A stretch of DNA of 64,000 nucleotides from Streptomyces sp. M41(2017) (GTDB lineage Bacteria; Actinomycetota; Actinomycetes; Streptomycetales; Streptomycetaceae), in assembly GCF_002078175.1 (NCBI RefSeq), contig NZ_MWFK01000001.1, positions 1,054,001-1,118,000 of the forward strand. The letters run 5' to 3'. Below are positions 18,628 to 28,400 of this stretch, piece after piece. The notes beneath the pieces were generated by a model. The model made no database searches, was not told where the DNA came from, and saw nothing but the letters and a program-made list of their open reading frames with translations. The position numbers were made by a program, and so were the translations under genes. Position 1 is the stretch's first letter, and each line of letters begins with the position of its first letter.

Positions 18628-19097
18628 ACGCGCCCGCCGCACCCGAGATCGCCGAGCTGGAGGAGCAGGAGCGCCGGCTGACGCTCCCCCGCTTCACCCA
18701 CGACGACGCCTGGACCCTCGGCACGCTCCTCGTCGAGCTGGCCCGCGAGCGCAACGCGCCGGTCGCCGTCGACATCCGTCGCGGGGGCCAGCAACTGTTC
18801 CACGCGGCGCTGCCCGGTTCGACGCCGGACAACGACGCCTGGATCGACCGCAAGCGCCGCGTGGTCGAGCGCTACGGCTGCTCCTCGCTCCTGGTCGGCT
18901 CCCGGTTCCGCGCGAAGGGCACGACCTTCGAGGACTCCTCCCGCCTGGACCCCGACACGTACGCGGCCCACGGCGGGGCGTTCCCTCTCACGGTCAAGGA
19001 CACGGGCGTCATCGGCACGGTGGTGGTCTCCGGCCTCCCCCAGATCGAGGACCACCGCCTGGTGGTCGAGGCCCTGGAAAAGTTCCTCAAGGCATAA
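18624..19097 (+). CDS. HbpS-like/UPF0303 heme-binding-type protein
   Basis: A 157-residue protein of the GlcG/HbpS fold (PF03928), related to heme-degrading and heme-binding proteins. Visible features are AVDIRRGGQQLFHAALPG, DAWIDRKRRVVERYGCSS and VVVSGLPQIEDHRLVVEAL. No signal peptide is seen, so it acts in the cytoplasm, unlike secreted HbpS. It starts with GTG overlapping the oxidoreductase stop, so the pair is co-translated. Its substrate is unclear; heme binding is by family only. Confidence 0.82.
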   Translation: MNAPAAPEIAELEEQERRLTLPRFTHDDAWTLGTLLVELARERNAPVAVDIRRGGQQLFHAALPGSTPDNDAWIDRKRRVVERYGCSSLLVGSRFRAKGTTFEDSSRLDPDTYAAHGGAFPLTVKDTGVIGTVVVSGLPQIEDHRLVVEALEKFLKA

Positions 19098-19120
19098 CGA
19101 CCCATGCCCCGCGCCCCGAG

Positions 19121-19300
19121 AGGGGCGCGGGGAACGGCGCGAGCAGCCACAACGCACCCGCGGCCGAAGGGATCGGGCCGCCCGTCCAGGGGCGCGGGAA
19201 ACGGCGCGAGCAACCACGACGCACCCGCAGCGAGCATGAGGCGGAAGCCGACTCAGGGGCGCCGGGGAACGGCGCGACAAGCCACAACGCACCCGCGGCC
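19121..19300. repeat. Three tandem copies of a Streptomyces-type intergenic repeat
   Basis: A core of about 45 bases (beginning AGGGGCGCGGGGAACGGCGC and ending ACGCACCCGCGGCC in copy 1) occurs at 19121-19165, 19188-19231 and 19255-19300. The copies start exactly 67 bases apart, but the 22-23 bases between cores are not conserved. The block lies between convergent genes. This looks like a dispersed intergenic element common in Streptomyces; a function is not evident. Confidence 0.75.
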
Positions 19301-19350
19301 AAGAGGAGACCCCGCCCCAGCGGACCCCCACGGCGAACCCAGCGGAGCGC

Positions 19351-20208
19351 TTACGCGCCCTTGAGTTCCTGCCGTTGCCGCCCCAACCCCTCGATCTCCA
19401 GCTCCACGACATCCCCGGCCCGCAGGTACGGCTTCGGCTCGGGCTGCCCCATGGCCACCCCCGCCGGCGTACCGGTGTTGATGACGTCGCCCGGGTACAG
19501 CGTCATGAAGTGGCTGACGTACCGGACGACCTCCGCGACGGGAAAGATCTGCTCGGCGGTCGTACCGTCCTGCTTCAGCTCGCCGTTCACCCACAGCTTC
19601 AGCGACAGCGCCTGCGGGTCCGGCACCTCGTCCGCGGTCACCAGCCACGGCCCCAGCGGGTTGAACGTCTCGCAGTTCTTGCCCTTGTCCCAGGTGCCGC
19701 CACGCTCGATCTGGAACTCGCGCTCGGAGACGTCGTGCGCCACCGCGTATCCGGCGACGTGGGCGAGCGCCTCCTCGTGGGACTCCAGGTAGCGGGCGGT
19801 ACGTCCGATGACGACGGCCAGCTCGACCTCCCAGTCGGTCTTCACCGACCCGCGCGGCACGAGCACCGTGTCGTCCGGACCGACCACGGTGTCCGAGGCC
19901 TTGAAGAAGACGACCGGCTCGCCGGGCGCCTCCGCCCCGGTCTCGCGGGCGTGGTCGTGGTAGTTCAGCCCGATGCACACGACCTTGCCGATCCGGGCCA
20001 CCGGCGGCCCGACGCGCAGCCCGGTCGCGTCCAGCACGGGCAGCTCACCGGACTCGGCGGCGGAACGGATCCGTCCGAGCGCGGCCTCGTCGGCGAGCAG
20101 TCCCCCGTCGATGTCGGGAACGAGACCCGACAGATCCCGCAGAGTCCCCTGGGCGTCGAGCAGCGCGGGTCGCTCCGACCCCGCCGTACCGACTCGCAGC
20201 AGCTTCAT
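19351..20208 (-). CDS. Fumarylacetoacetate hydrolase family protein
   Basis: A 285-residue FAH-fold enzyme. CIGLNYHDHARETG, KASDTVVGPDD, the acidic metal ligands around DWEVELAVVIGR, and INTGTPAGVAMG are typical of the family, which hydrolyses or decarboxylates acylpyruvate-like compounds (also 2-keto-3-deoxy-sugar acids). The start at MKLLRVG follows a GGAG ten bases upstream. It could act with the nearby oxidoreductase in sugar-acid breakdown, but the genes converge, so this is weak. Confidence 0.87.
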   Translation of the reverse strand: MKLLRVGTAGSERPALLDAQGTLRDLSGLVPDIDGGLLADEAALGRIRSAAESGELPVLDATGLRVGPPVARIGKVVCIGLNYHDHARETGAEAPGEPVVFFKASDTVVGPDDTVLVPRGSVKTDWEVELAVVIGRTARYLESHEEALAHVAGYAVAHDVSEREFQIERGGTWDKGKNCETFNPLGPWLVTADEVPDPQALSLKLWVNGELKQDGTTAEQIFPVAEVVRYVSHFMTLYPGDVINTGTPAGVAMGQPEPKPYLRAGDVVELEIEGLGRQRQELKGA

Positions 20209-20283
20209 GATCACCATCTCCCTCGATCGCGGGCGTCGACCGACGGGTGCAGCCATCGGATGACTGGTCGATCCTCCAAGCTC

Positions 20284-20323
20284 GCGGTCCAGTCCGCAAG
20301 ACCCCGTTCACGGACTGGACCGC
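20284..20323 (-). terminator. Perfect 13-bp hairpin after the insertase gene
   Basis: Arms 20284-20296 and 20311-20323 are fully complementary with a 14-base loop. The position is just past the end of the YidC/Oxa1 gene and upstream of the FAH gene on the same strand, fitting a terminator. Confidence 0.7.
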
Positions 20324-20345
20324 CGGGACGGCAGCTCACCCGGTG

Positions 20346-21113
20346 TCAGACGAGGGCGGCCGCGACGGGGGCCGCTCCCGGCATGTCCCGGTAGAGCACC
20401 GCCCGCTCCACCGCGCTCCACGTCGTACTGGTGACGACGTACAGCGCGGCGGCCAGCGGCACCACGGCCACGGTGAAGAGCGTGAAGAAGGACATGAACG
20501 GCATGAGCTTGTTGATCGAGGCGAGGCCGGGAACGGGTTCGCCGTCCGTACCCACCGCTGCCGGAGCCGCCGAGGCGGTCATCCGCTTGGTCCGCCGGAA
20601 GTTGAAGGTGGCCACGGCGGCGACGACGGCGAACAGGGCCAGGTAGACGAGACCGGCGGCACCGAACAGCCCGCCGTCACCGAGCGCGCCCGCCCAGCGC
20701 CCGCCGAGGGGGGCTCCGAGGAGGGTGTGGCCGAGCAGGGAGTTCGCGTCGCCGCCGATCGTCGAGCTGGAGAACAGGTGGTACAGCAGGAAGAACGCCG
20801 GCATCTGGAACAGGCTGGGCAGGCAGCCGGAGAGCGGCGACACCTTCTCCTCGGCGTGCAGTTCCATCAGGGCCTTCTGGAACTTCTCACGGTCCTTGCC
20901 GTGCTTCTTCCGCAACGCCGTGATCTGCGGCTGGAGCGCGGCCCGCGCCCGCTGTCCGCGCGCCGAGGCCCGCGACAGGGGGTGCACGAGGAGTCGTACG
21001 AGCGCGGTGAACAGGACGATCGCGACGGCGGCCGCCGAGGCGTGGAACAGGGGCTGGAGCAGGTCGGCGAAGTTCTCGACCAGGTGCGCGAAGGCGGACA
21101 GGAACGTGGACAT
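20346..21113 (-). CDS. YidC/Oxa1-family membrane protein insertase (second copy type)
   Basis: A 255-residue multi-span membrane protein. The Oxa1 core includes the groove Arg in LVRLLVHPLSR, a cytoplasmic helical hairpin (LQPQITALRKKHGKDREKFQ), SPLSGCLPSLFQMPAFFLLY, and late helices around MPFMSFFTLFTVAVVPLAAALY. It inserts or folds membrane proteins. It lacks the long tail of the main YidC beside rnpA, and with the small DUF6412 protein upstream it looks like the accessory Streptomyces copy. Start set by GGAGGG before MSTFLS. Confidence 0.9.
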   Translation of the reverse strand: MSTFLSAFAHLVENFADLLQPLFHASAAAVAIVLFTALVRLLVHPLSRASARGQRARAALQPQITALRKKHGKDREKFQKALMELHAEEKVSPLSGCLPSLFQMPAFFLLYHLFSSSTIGGDANSLLGHTLLGAPLGGRWAGALGDGGLFGAAGLVYLALFAVVAAVATFNFRRTKRMTASAAPAAVGTDGEPVPGLASINKLMPFMSFFTLFTVAVVPLAAALYVVTSTTWSAVERAVLYRDMPGAAPVAAALV

Positions 21114-21214
21114 GGGTGAGCCCTCCGGGGGTCTCGTCGTGCCGGGGATGCGGAATACGGCATGACGGACCACGCGGGGTCACCGGGAGGGTGGAGAAGG
21201 TGGAGAGGGGTGCC

Positions 21215-21523
21215 CTACGCGGCCGTCGGGAGGGCGTGTCCGGGCGCCCTGGGCCGCGGGCGCCCCTGGGCGTCCGGGTCGCGTTGCGCGAGGAAGGCCG
21301 TACGGCGGGCGCGGTCGCGGATGGCCGTACGGACCCGGGTGCGGGGCACGGCGGGCGCGCAGCGCGACACGATGAGCGAGCAGGCCGCGAAGGCGGACCC
21401 GGCGGCGGCGGTCGCGGCGAGCGCGACGGTCGCGGAGAGGCTGCCCGTGTCGAACAGGGCGACCTGGAGGAGCAGCAGCACCAGGACGGCGGCGGGACGG
21501 GCGTTGGCCCAGGTACGGATCAT
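21215..21523 (-). CDS. Small DUF6412-type membrane protein
   Basis: A 102-residue protein with two close hydrophobic segments (AAVLVLLLLQVALF and TVALAATAAAGSAFAACSLIV) and an Arg-rich cytoplasmic tail. It begins at MIRTWAN behind GAGGAGGGG and sits directly upstream of the YidC/Oxa1 gene on the same strand. A partner role with the insertase is inferred from that pairing. Confidence 0.78.
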   Translation of the reverse strand: MIRTWANARPAAVLVLLLLQVALFDTGSLSATVALAATAAAGSAFAACSLIVSRCAPAVPRTRVRTAIRDRARRTAFLAQRDPDAQGRPRPRAPGHALPTAA

Positions 21524-21679
21524 CGGCTGCCCCTCCTCTCGTCCGTGGCGCGTGCGTCGGTCCTTCCGTTCGTTATACAGGATGCTCACCGCCGACCGTC
21601 CCGAAGCAGCCGCCGCGTCGGCCCGCCTGCACGCGCCGCGGTCGGGTCGGCGAGGCTCACCCCTCGCCGGCCCTCCCCC

Positions 21680-22519
21680 TCATCGGGGGCGCATCGCCGT
21701 GAGCTTCCCCCACACCGCCATCCGGTACCGGGAGGTGTAGTCGGGGGTGCAGGTGGTGAGCGTGATGTAGTACCCGGGCTCGCTGTACCCGTACGACGGG
21801 CGCACGATGCTGCGCGGTACCGGCCGGATGACTCCGCCGTCGCTCGGCGAGGTCTGCGGCAGGGTCCGGTCGACGACGTACGTGTAGACCGCGCTCTTCG
21901 TCTCGACGGTGATCGTGTCGCCGCGCCTGAGCCTCGGCAGGTACCGGAACGGCTCCCCGTGCGTGTTCCGGTGCCCGGCGAGCGCGAAGTTCCCCGCCTG
22001 CCCCGGCTGCTGGGTGCCCTTGTAGTGGCCGACGTACCCCTTGTTGAGGACGTCCGCCTTGCTGACGCCCTCCGCGACGGGAACCCGGAGGGAGAGTCGG
22101 GGAATGCCGAGGACGGCGTACGCCTGGGACCAACGGGGCGTCGTCCGGGCGCTGTCGGAGGAGGCCCCGCGCGAGGACGCCGTCCCCGTGGAGGCACCGG
22201 CGCCGCTCTTCCCGTCCTGACCCCCGTCCCCCGTTCCCGCCCCGGAACCGGAGGCGGAACCGGAACCGTAGTCGTCGCCTCCCGGGGCTGTCCCCGCCGC
22301 CCCGGGAGTTCCCGCCCTCCCCCACTCCCGCTCCAACGCCTGCACCTTGTGCTCCGCGCCCTGCCGCGCCTGCCGGTTGGTCCACCACAACTGGTGCGCG
22401 ACGAGGAGGAGCAGCACCACCCCGACGGTGACGAGCACCTCGGCACCGCTCCAGACAACCCGCCGGTACACCGCCCGCCGTCGCCGCGTCCCGTGGTGCA
22501 CGATCCCCGGAGCCCACAT
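21680..22519 (-). CDS. Class E sortase
   Basis: A 279-residue sortase with one N-terminal membrane helix (EVLVTVGVVLLLLVAHQLWW), a Gly/Ser-rich linker and a sortase domain. The catalytic His is in LAGHRNTHG, the Cys in LTTCTPDYTS and the Arg in RYRM. Streptomyces class E sortases anchor LAXTG proteins such as chaplins during aerial growth, so the LARTG protein at 15115-16017 is a likely local substrate. The start at MWAPGIV is behind AAGGGGG. Confidence 0.92.
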   Translation of the reverse strand: MWAPGIVHHGTRRRRAVYRRVVWSGAEVLVTVGVVLLLLVAHQLWWTNRQARQGAEHKVQALEREWGRAGTPGAAGTAPGGDDYGSGSASGSGAGTGDGGQDGKSGAGASTGTASSRGASSDSARTTPRWSQAYAVLGIPRLSLRVPVAEGVSKADVLNKGYVGHYKGTQQPGQAGNFALAGHRNTHGEPFRYLPRLRRGDTITVETKSAVYTYVVDRTLPQTSPSDGGVIRPVPRSIVRPSYGYSEPGYYITLTTCTPDYTSRYRMAVWGKLTAMRPR

Positions 22520-22768
22520 CCGACCGCCCCCTTCGCCGGCCCGCACGATAGGCGCCACCTCGTGAAGTCACCAGAGCGACGGGGCGGCTCCGCGCCGCAC
22601 TCACGGGGGAACTCGGGCCGCCACGACCGGCGCACCGGCCTCCCGCCCTCACCCGCCGCACGGGGCAGGCACCCTTCCCACCCCTCCCGCATATGCCCTT
22701 GGTGACTCCCGCCGCTGTGGCCAGCACCTCTCTCTTCTTTGTCGGCCAACGGCAGTACGGTGTCATCC

Positions 22769-23782
22769 ATGCGCCCCGACACGCCTGCCGAGAACGTCGA
22801 CCACACCGCCGAAGCGGCACGCCTGGAGCGGACCGCCGGCCTCTACCCCGAGGACGCCGAACACCTGCTCGTGCAGGCGGCGGCCCACCTCGAACTGGCC
22901 GGAGACCGCCCAGCCGCGACCGCGCTCTACGACCGCCTGCTGTCCTCGACGGACCCGCTGGAGAACCCCCACCTGGTGCGCGCTCTGAAGGCGTCGAACC
23001 TCTGGGAGTACGGCCACGAGGCGGAGGCCCGCGCGATCATCGACGGCGTCCGCGCGGCGGCACCCCGGGACCCGGCGCCGTGGGTCATCGTGGCCGAGGC
23101 CCTGGAGACCCACGACGAGCTCGAAGCGGCACAGGACACGTTCACCGAGGGCGCGACCCTGCTCCTGACGGACGTGGCGGAGCCGCCGTACGCCACGCGG
23201 TCGCTGCTCTTCGGCCGGCACCGGGTGCGCCGGATGCTGGGCGCCGCGCACGACGAGTGGGACGCGCTGGCGGACACCCAGCACTCGTCCGCGATCTCCC
23301 TGGACGAGCTCCACGACCCGAAGCGGATCTGGTCGCTCGGCTCGGACAACCCGGCGGAGCTCCAGGCCGAGATCAGCCGCCTCCAGGCCGAACTGGGCGC
23401 CTACCGCGAGGCCCTCTCCCGCCCGTTCCCGGTGGCGGTCCTGCACTGGTCGGCCCCCGAACTGGCCGAACTGGTCGCCGCGTACCCGGACCTCGCCGAG
23501 GAGTACCCCTCCCACGAGGAGCACCTCGCGACCATAGAGTCCTCCCTCCGCGAACTGGCCTCGTCGGGCACCCCGAACCTGGGCATCGTCACCGCCACGG
23601 TCCCCTCCTACGAAGCCTTCGCAGCCTCCGAGGCCTCCTCCCCCTCGGACACGACCCTCCTCCCCCAGTACGCGACCACGCTCGCAGCCCGAGGCCTGGC
23701 AGTGGCCTGGCCGCCGTCGCGGGGGGCGGGGTGCTGGTGCGGGTCGGGGGATGCTTATGGGGAGTGTCACGGGGCGGAGTGA
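22769..23782 (+). CDS. TPR-like protein with C-terminal SEC-C zinc motif
   Basis: A 337-residue, mostly helical protein (Glu/Ala-rich repeats over residues 10-130) ending in a SEC-C zinc knuckle, CWCGSGDAYGECHG. SEC-C motifs mediate protein contacts and occur in SecA and in many stand-alone proteins; the role here is unknown. An in-frame GTG lies three codons upstream of the chosen ATG. It is the last core-like gene before the restriction island. Confidence 0.8.
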   Translation: MRPDTPAENVDHTAEAARLERTAGLYPEDAEHLLVQAAAHLELAGDRPAATALYDRLLSSTDPLENPHLVRALKASNLWEYGHEAEARAIIDGVRAAAPRDPAPWVIVAEALETHDELEAAQDTFTEGATLLLTDVAEPPYATRSLLFGRHRVRRMLGAAHDEWDALADTQHSSAISLDELHDPKRIWSLGSDNPAELQAEISRLQAELGAYREALSRPFPVAVLHWSAPELAELVAAYPDLAEEYPSHEEHLATIESSLRELASSGTPNLGIVTATVPSYEAFAASEASSPSDTTLLPQYATTLAARGLAVAWPPSRGAGCWCGSGDAYGECHGAE

Positions 23783-23914
23783 ATCCGGGCTCCAGCCCTT
23801 CTTTCTCAACCCACTACTCCTTCACATCTCGCTCACGCTAACGTCACGCGTAACCAGGTTGAACTGGCGTGTCCGTACTCGTACCGGACATGTCCTTGCC
23901 CGCGAGGAACGTGT

Positions 23915-25492
23915 ATGGCGCCCTACCAGCCTTCGTCGGACTGGCAGTTCGATGTACCCACCAGCGGAAGCAAGCGACTACCCCCGACCGCCCGGTCGTT
24001 CGAGTCGCTCGCACACCAGGGCTACGGCTTCGAAGCGGCCATCGCCGACCTGATCGACAACTCGATCGACGCGGGAGCGCGTGACGTCGTCGTGAGCTTC
24101 CTGCGGGACACTGGCGAGCGCGGCGGGCGGGACCGCCTCGTCGGCCTGCTCGTCATCGACGACGGCCAGGGGATGGACGAGGCGAGCCTGGACACGGCCA
24201 TGACCGTCGGCGGACGCGAGACGTACGCCGAGGGCGCCCTCGGGCATTTCGGAGCCGGCCTCAAAGCCGCTTCCCTCTCGCACGCGGATGCGCTCACCGT
24301 GATCAGCCGGACCAAGCGCAGTCCGTCGGCCGGGCGCCGTTGGCTCACCGCCCGCGCGCAGGCCGACTTCACCTGCGACATCGTTGACGCGACGTACTGT
24401 CAGAACCTGGTCGACCGCTACGACGGGATCATCGGCTGGCACGGCACCATCGTGCGCTGGGACCAGGTCCGCGCGTTCGAGACCATCACCGCAGGTCAGA
24501 CCGACCGGTACCTCAACGACGCGATCGAACGCCTGGAGACCCATCTCGGCCTGTATCTCCACCGCTTCCTCGCTCGTGAGGGTTTCCACGTGGACATCGT
24601 CGTCGAGGACGTGCACACCCGTGAGGAACTGGACCACCGGGGCGTGGAGCCGATCGACCCCTTCGGCTACCGGATCCCGGGCCGCGTCGGCTACCCCCGT
24701 ACGTACGTCGCGCCGGTCGAGGGCCTCGGGGACGTCGCGCTCACCGCACACATCTGGCCGCCCAAGTCTCCGCTGGTCGCCTATCGCGGCATCGGACCGC
24801 TCGCCGAGCGCCAGGGCTTCTACCTCTACCGGAACGACCGGCTCGTTCAGGCGGGCGGCTGGAACGACACCCGCAGCCCGGAGGGGCACCTCGCTCTGGC
24901 CAGGATCGCCGTGGACCTGCCGCCCAGACCGAACGGCGTGTTCGCCCTCACCGTCAAGAAGGACGGTGTCCAGGTCACCCCCGCCTTCACCCGGGGGCTG
25001 GAAAAGGCGGCGGCCCTCTCCGGTCACACGTTCACCGAGTACGTCCACGAGGCAGCGACGACATACCGCGAGGCCGCGAAGCGGCGCACCGAGGTCAAGC
25101 GCATGACCGTCATCCCGCCGGGCAAGGGCATCGACCCGAAGGTGAAGCGCACGCTGCGCGACGAACTTCCGCAGTTGGAGGGCGACGACCCCATCACCTT
25201 CAGCTGGGCGAGACTCGACGTACCGCCCAACGTCGACTCTGCCGAACTGCTCTTCACGATCGACCACAAGGAACGTCTCGTCGTCCTCAACAGGGACTAC
25301 CGGCACGCTTTCAACGGGGATCGCCATGGAGGCTCGAACGACGCCCCGGTCCTCAAGAGCCTCCTGTATCTGATGCTCAACGAGATCTTCCAGAAAGAAC
25401 GGGTCTGGGCCAACCAGACCGACAAGGTCGCCCTGTGGAACAGCGTGCTCGTCACCGCGGTCCGGGCGGAACTCGCCCGCGACGAGGCGTGA
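23915..25492 (+). CDS. GHKL ATPase, MORC/MutL-like, of the restriction island
   Basis: A 525-residue ATPase with a Bergerat fold. The N-box is EAAIADLIDNSIDAGA (Mg-binding Asn49), G1 is VIDDGQGMD (residues 80-88) and G2 is GHFGAGLKAAS (from residue 110). The rest is an S5-like domain plus an unfamiliar C-terminal half. Family knowledge: prokaryotic MORC-like ATPases are associated with Z1 proteins and restriction enzymes and may remodel DNA loops. The gene opens a tight run, ending eight bases before the Z1 start. It has no membrane or kinase (H-box) features, so a two-component kinase is unlikely. Confidence 0.88.
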   Translation: MAPYQPSSDWQFDVPTSGSKRLPPTARSFESLAHQGYGFEAAIADLIDNSIDAGARDVVVSFLRDTGERGGRDRLVGLLVIDDGQGMDEASLDTAMTVGGRETYAEGALGHFGAGLKAASLSHADALTVISRTKRSPSAGRRWLTARAQADFTCDIVDATYCQNLVDRYDGIIGWHGTIVRWDQVRAFETITAGQTDRYLNDAIERLETHLGLYLHRFLAREGFHVDIVVEDVHTREELDHRGVEPIDPFGYRIPGRVGYPRTYVAPVEGLGDVALTAHIWPPKSPLVAYRGIGPLAERQGFYLYRNDRLVQAGGWNDTRSPEGHLALARIAVDLPPRPNGVFALTVKKDGVQVTPAFTRGLEKAAALSGHTFTEYVHEAATTYREAAKRRTEVKRMTVIPPGKGIDPKVKRTLRDELPQLEGDDPITFSWARLDVPPNVDSAELLFTIDHKERLVVLNRDYRHAFNGDRHGGSNDAPVLKSLLYLMLNEIFQKERVWANQTDKVALWNSVLVTAVRAELARDEA

Positions 25493-25499
25493 TCTACCC

Positions 25500-28400
25500 A
25501 TGCCCGCCGCACATCCCCGCCATCTGAGAGGCCATCAAGCCGCCGTGATCGTCGAGAACACAACCACTCCTGACCGCCTCACAGACCTCCACGGTGAGGT
25601 CCTCGACGCGATGAGCCGACGCGGCCCAAGGCACTTCGCCAAACTCGCCTTCGCCCTCAGCGAGACCGACGACCCGGCCGACACCGACCTGGCCTGCTTC
25701 CGCGACCGCATCGGCACTGCGGATCCCGGTGACGAGCTGCTCTCCTTGTGGCAACGCAAGCTCACGGCCTGGGATTTCGAGCAGTCTCCGGCATGGTCCT
25801 CCACAGCGCCACGGACCCTGGAGCGCCGAACGGAGATCCATGCCCGGCTCGGGTTCGACGCCGACGTACGCGAGGCGCTCGACGTCGCCGTCCCCGTTCA
25901 CACGGAACAGGGACCCGTCACCATCAGTCGTGAGTTCCAGCCCTGGTACACCCGCGAGTTCGCGGCGAACCGCTCCTTCTACTGGGCCTCGTACGACCGC
26001 CTGCTACGCGGCAAGGGCTGGAGCGACGCGGCGGTGGCGGGTCTGGATGAGGCCGCCCACGCGGTCGTGGAACGTCTGGCCGACCCCACGCGCGAAGAGC
26101 CCTACGGCGCGCGCGGGCTGGTCGTCGGCTACGTACAGTCCGGCAAGACAGCCAACTTCACCGGCGTCACGGCCAAAGCTATCGACGCCGGCTACCGCCT
26201 GGTGATCGTCCTCGGCGGGACCCTGAACCTGCTGCGCGGCCAGACCCAGCGACGCCTCGACATGGAACTGATCGGCCAAGAGAACATCCTGGGCGCGGCC
26301 GACCCCAACGATCCGGACGCGTTGATCGGAATCGACTACCAGGACGACGAGGACTGGCCAGCGAAGTTCGTCTCGTTCGGAGCCCGCCCCTCGCTGCTCG
26401 GTGCCTTCGACATCGAGCGCCTCACCTCTCGTGACCGTGACTACATGGCGCTGGAACGCGGAATCAGTGCCCTGGAGTTCGAGAAGCCCGACCGGACCCG
26501 ACCCCTCCACGACCCGGCGAACCTGTACGCCGCCCGCGCACGCATCATGGTCGTGAAGAAGAACATGTCGGTACTGGAGAAGCTCGTCGCGGACCTCAAG
26601 AAGATGGGGCCAATCCTCGGCGAGATCCCGACCCTGATCATCGACGACGAGTCGGACCAGGCCTCGGTGAACACGACCGATCCGAGGAAGTGGGAGGACG
26701 GCGAGGTCACCCGCACTGCGATCAACGGCCAGATCAGCAAGCTCCTCACGCTCCTCCCCCGTGCTCAGTACGTCGGCTACACCGCGACGCCCTTCGCCAA
26801 CGTGTTCATCGACCCGGGTGACGAGGAGGACCTGTTCCCGCGCGACTTCCTGATTTCCCTCCCTCGCCCCACCGGCTACATGGGAGTTCAGGATTTCCAT
26901 GACCTGGACTTGGTCGACGAGGAGGGGCAGGCGGAGCGGCGGCACGTCCGAGGCATCTACGACTCCACGGGTGACCGGCTCCAGGAGGCACTTGACGCCT
27001 TCGTCCTCAGCGGTGCGCTGAAGCTCTACCGGTCCGAGGCCGGGGTTCCTTCCGGCCCGTTCCGGCATCACACGATGCTCGTGCACGAATCGGTCCGGAT
27101 GGCCGAGCACGCCGCTCTCGCCCTGCGCATCAACGGCATGTGGGAGCGTGCGTCGTACACGGGCCCCGAGGGGCACGGACGGTTGGAAGCCCTCTTCGAG
27201 AAGGACTTCCGTACCTTCACGGACGACTCCCTGCCCACGCCCGCGACGTACGCGGACGTCAAGCCGTACGTCTCCCAGGCCCGCCGCCTCATCAACCAGG
27301 GTGGCGGCCCTGTGATGGTCGTCAACGGCGCGAGCGAACGCGACTACGCACAGCCCGACCTCGACTTCGACCGCACCCCGAACGTCTGGAAGATCCTTGT
27401 CGGCGGCACCAAGCTGTCCCGGGGCTTCACAGTCGAGGGCCTGACGATCACGTACTACCGGCGCACGACGCAGCAGGCCGACACCCTGATGCAGATGGGC
27501 CGCTGGTTCGGCTTCCGACCCGGCTACCGCGACCTCGTGCGCCTCTACATCGGCCGCGAGGAGACCCTCGGCCGCGCGCGCAACGCCAAGACCGTCGACC
27601 TGTACGAGGCTTTCGAGGCGATCTGCAGGGACGAGGAACTCTTCCGCGCCGAACTGACCCGCTACGCCCCCCTGGTGGACGGCCGCCCCCAGGTGACCCC
27701 GGCGCAGATCCCCCCTCTGGTCGCCCAGCACCTGCAATGGGTGAAACCGTCGGCCCGCAACAAGATGTTCAACGCGGAGCTGGTGGAGGTGCGGTCGCCG
27801 GGCATCCCGATCGAACCGGCGGCGTACCCGCAGGACGCCAAAATGACAGCACGGAACACCGAGCGCTGGAATCCGGTTCTCTCCGCGTTCGGCAGCACTC
27901 TGACGACGTGCCGTCTGCTTCCAGACGCCACCTCGCCTCTGTCGCGAAGCTTCCAAGCAGCTACCACGATCGTGTCGCACGCCCAACTACTCTCCATCCT
28001 CAGCTCGCTGGAATGGGAAGCCGGCAATGTACTCACCCCGCATCTGAACTACCTGTCCCAACTTGACGGCCGCCTGTCCAGGGTCGATGACTGGCTGGTC
28101 ATCGCCCCTCAGCGCACACCGCGCAACCGGATCGAGGCTTCCTTGCTGGGCCACGGGCCCTTCTCTCTGTTCCGTCGAAGCCGTCAGGCAGGAAAGGCCT
28201 CCTTCGGACGTATCTCAGGCATGGAACATCGCTCGTACGCGCAGCAGTTGATCGACAGCCCGGACATGGCCGATCCTGGAGACGCTTCCGCCGCGCTCGG
28301 CGCGACTCGAGGCGTTGCACTCCTGTATCCCGTCATTGAAGGCGCTCAGGACGAAGAATTGAGAGCGGTCGCCGCGACGGGCAGTGCGCCGGCCGACCAG

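Noticed and set aside
26004..27986. 660-residue minus-strand open frame
   Set aside because: Lies opposite the Z1 gene, whose motifs are unmistakable; the antisense translation shows no domain.
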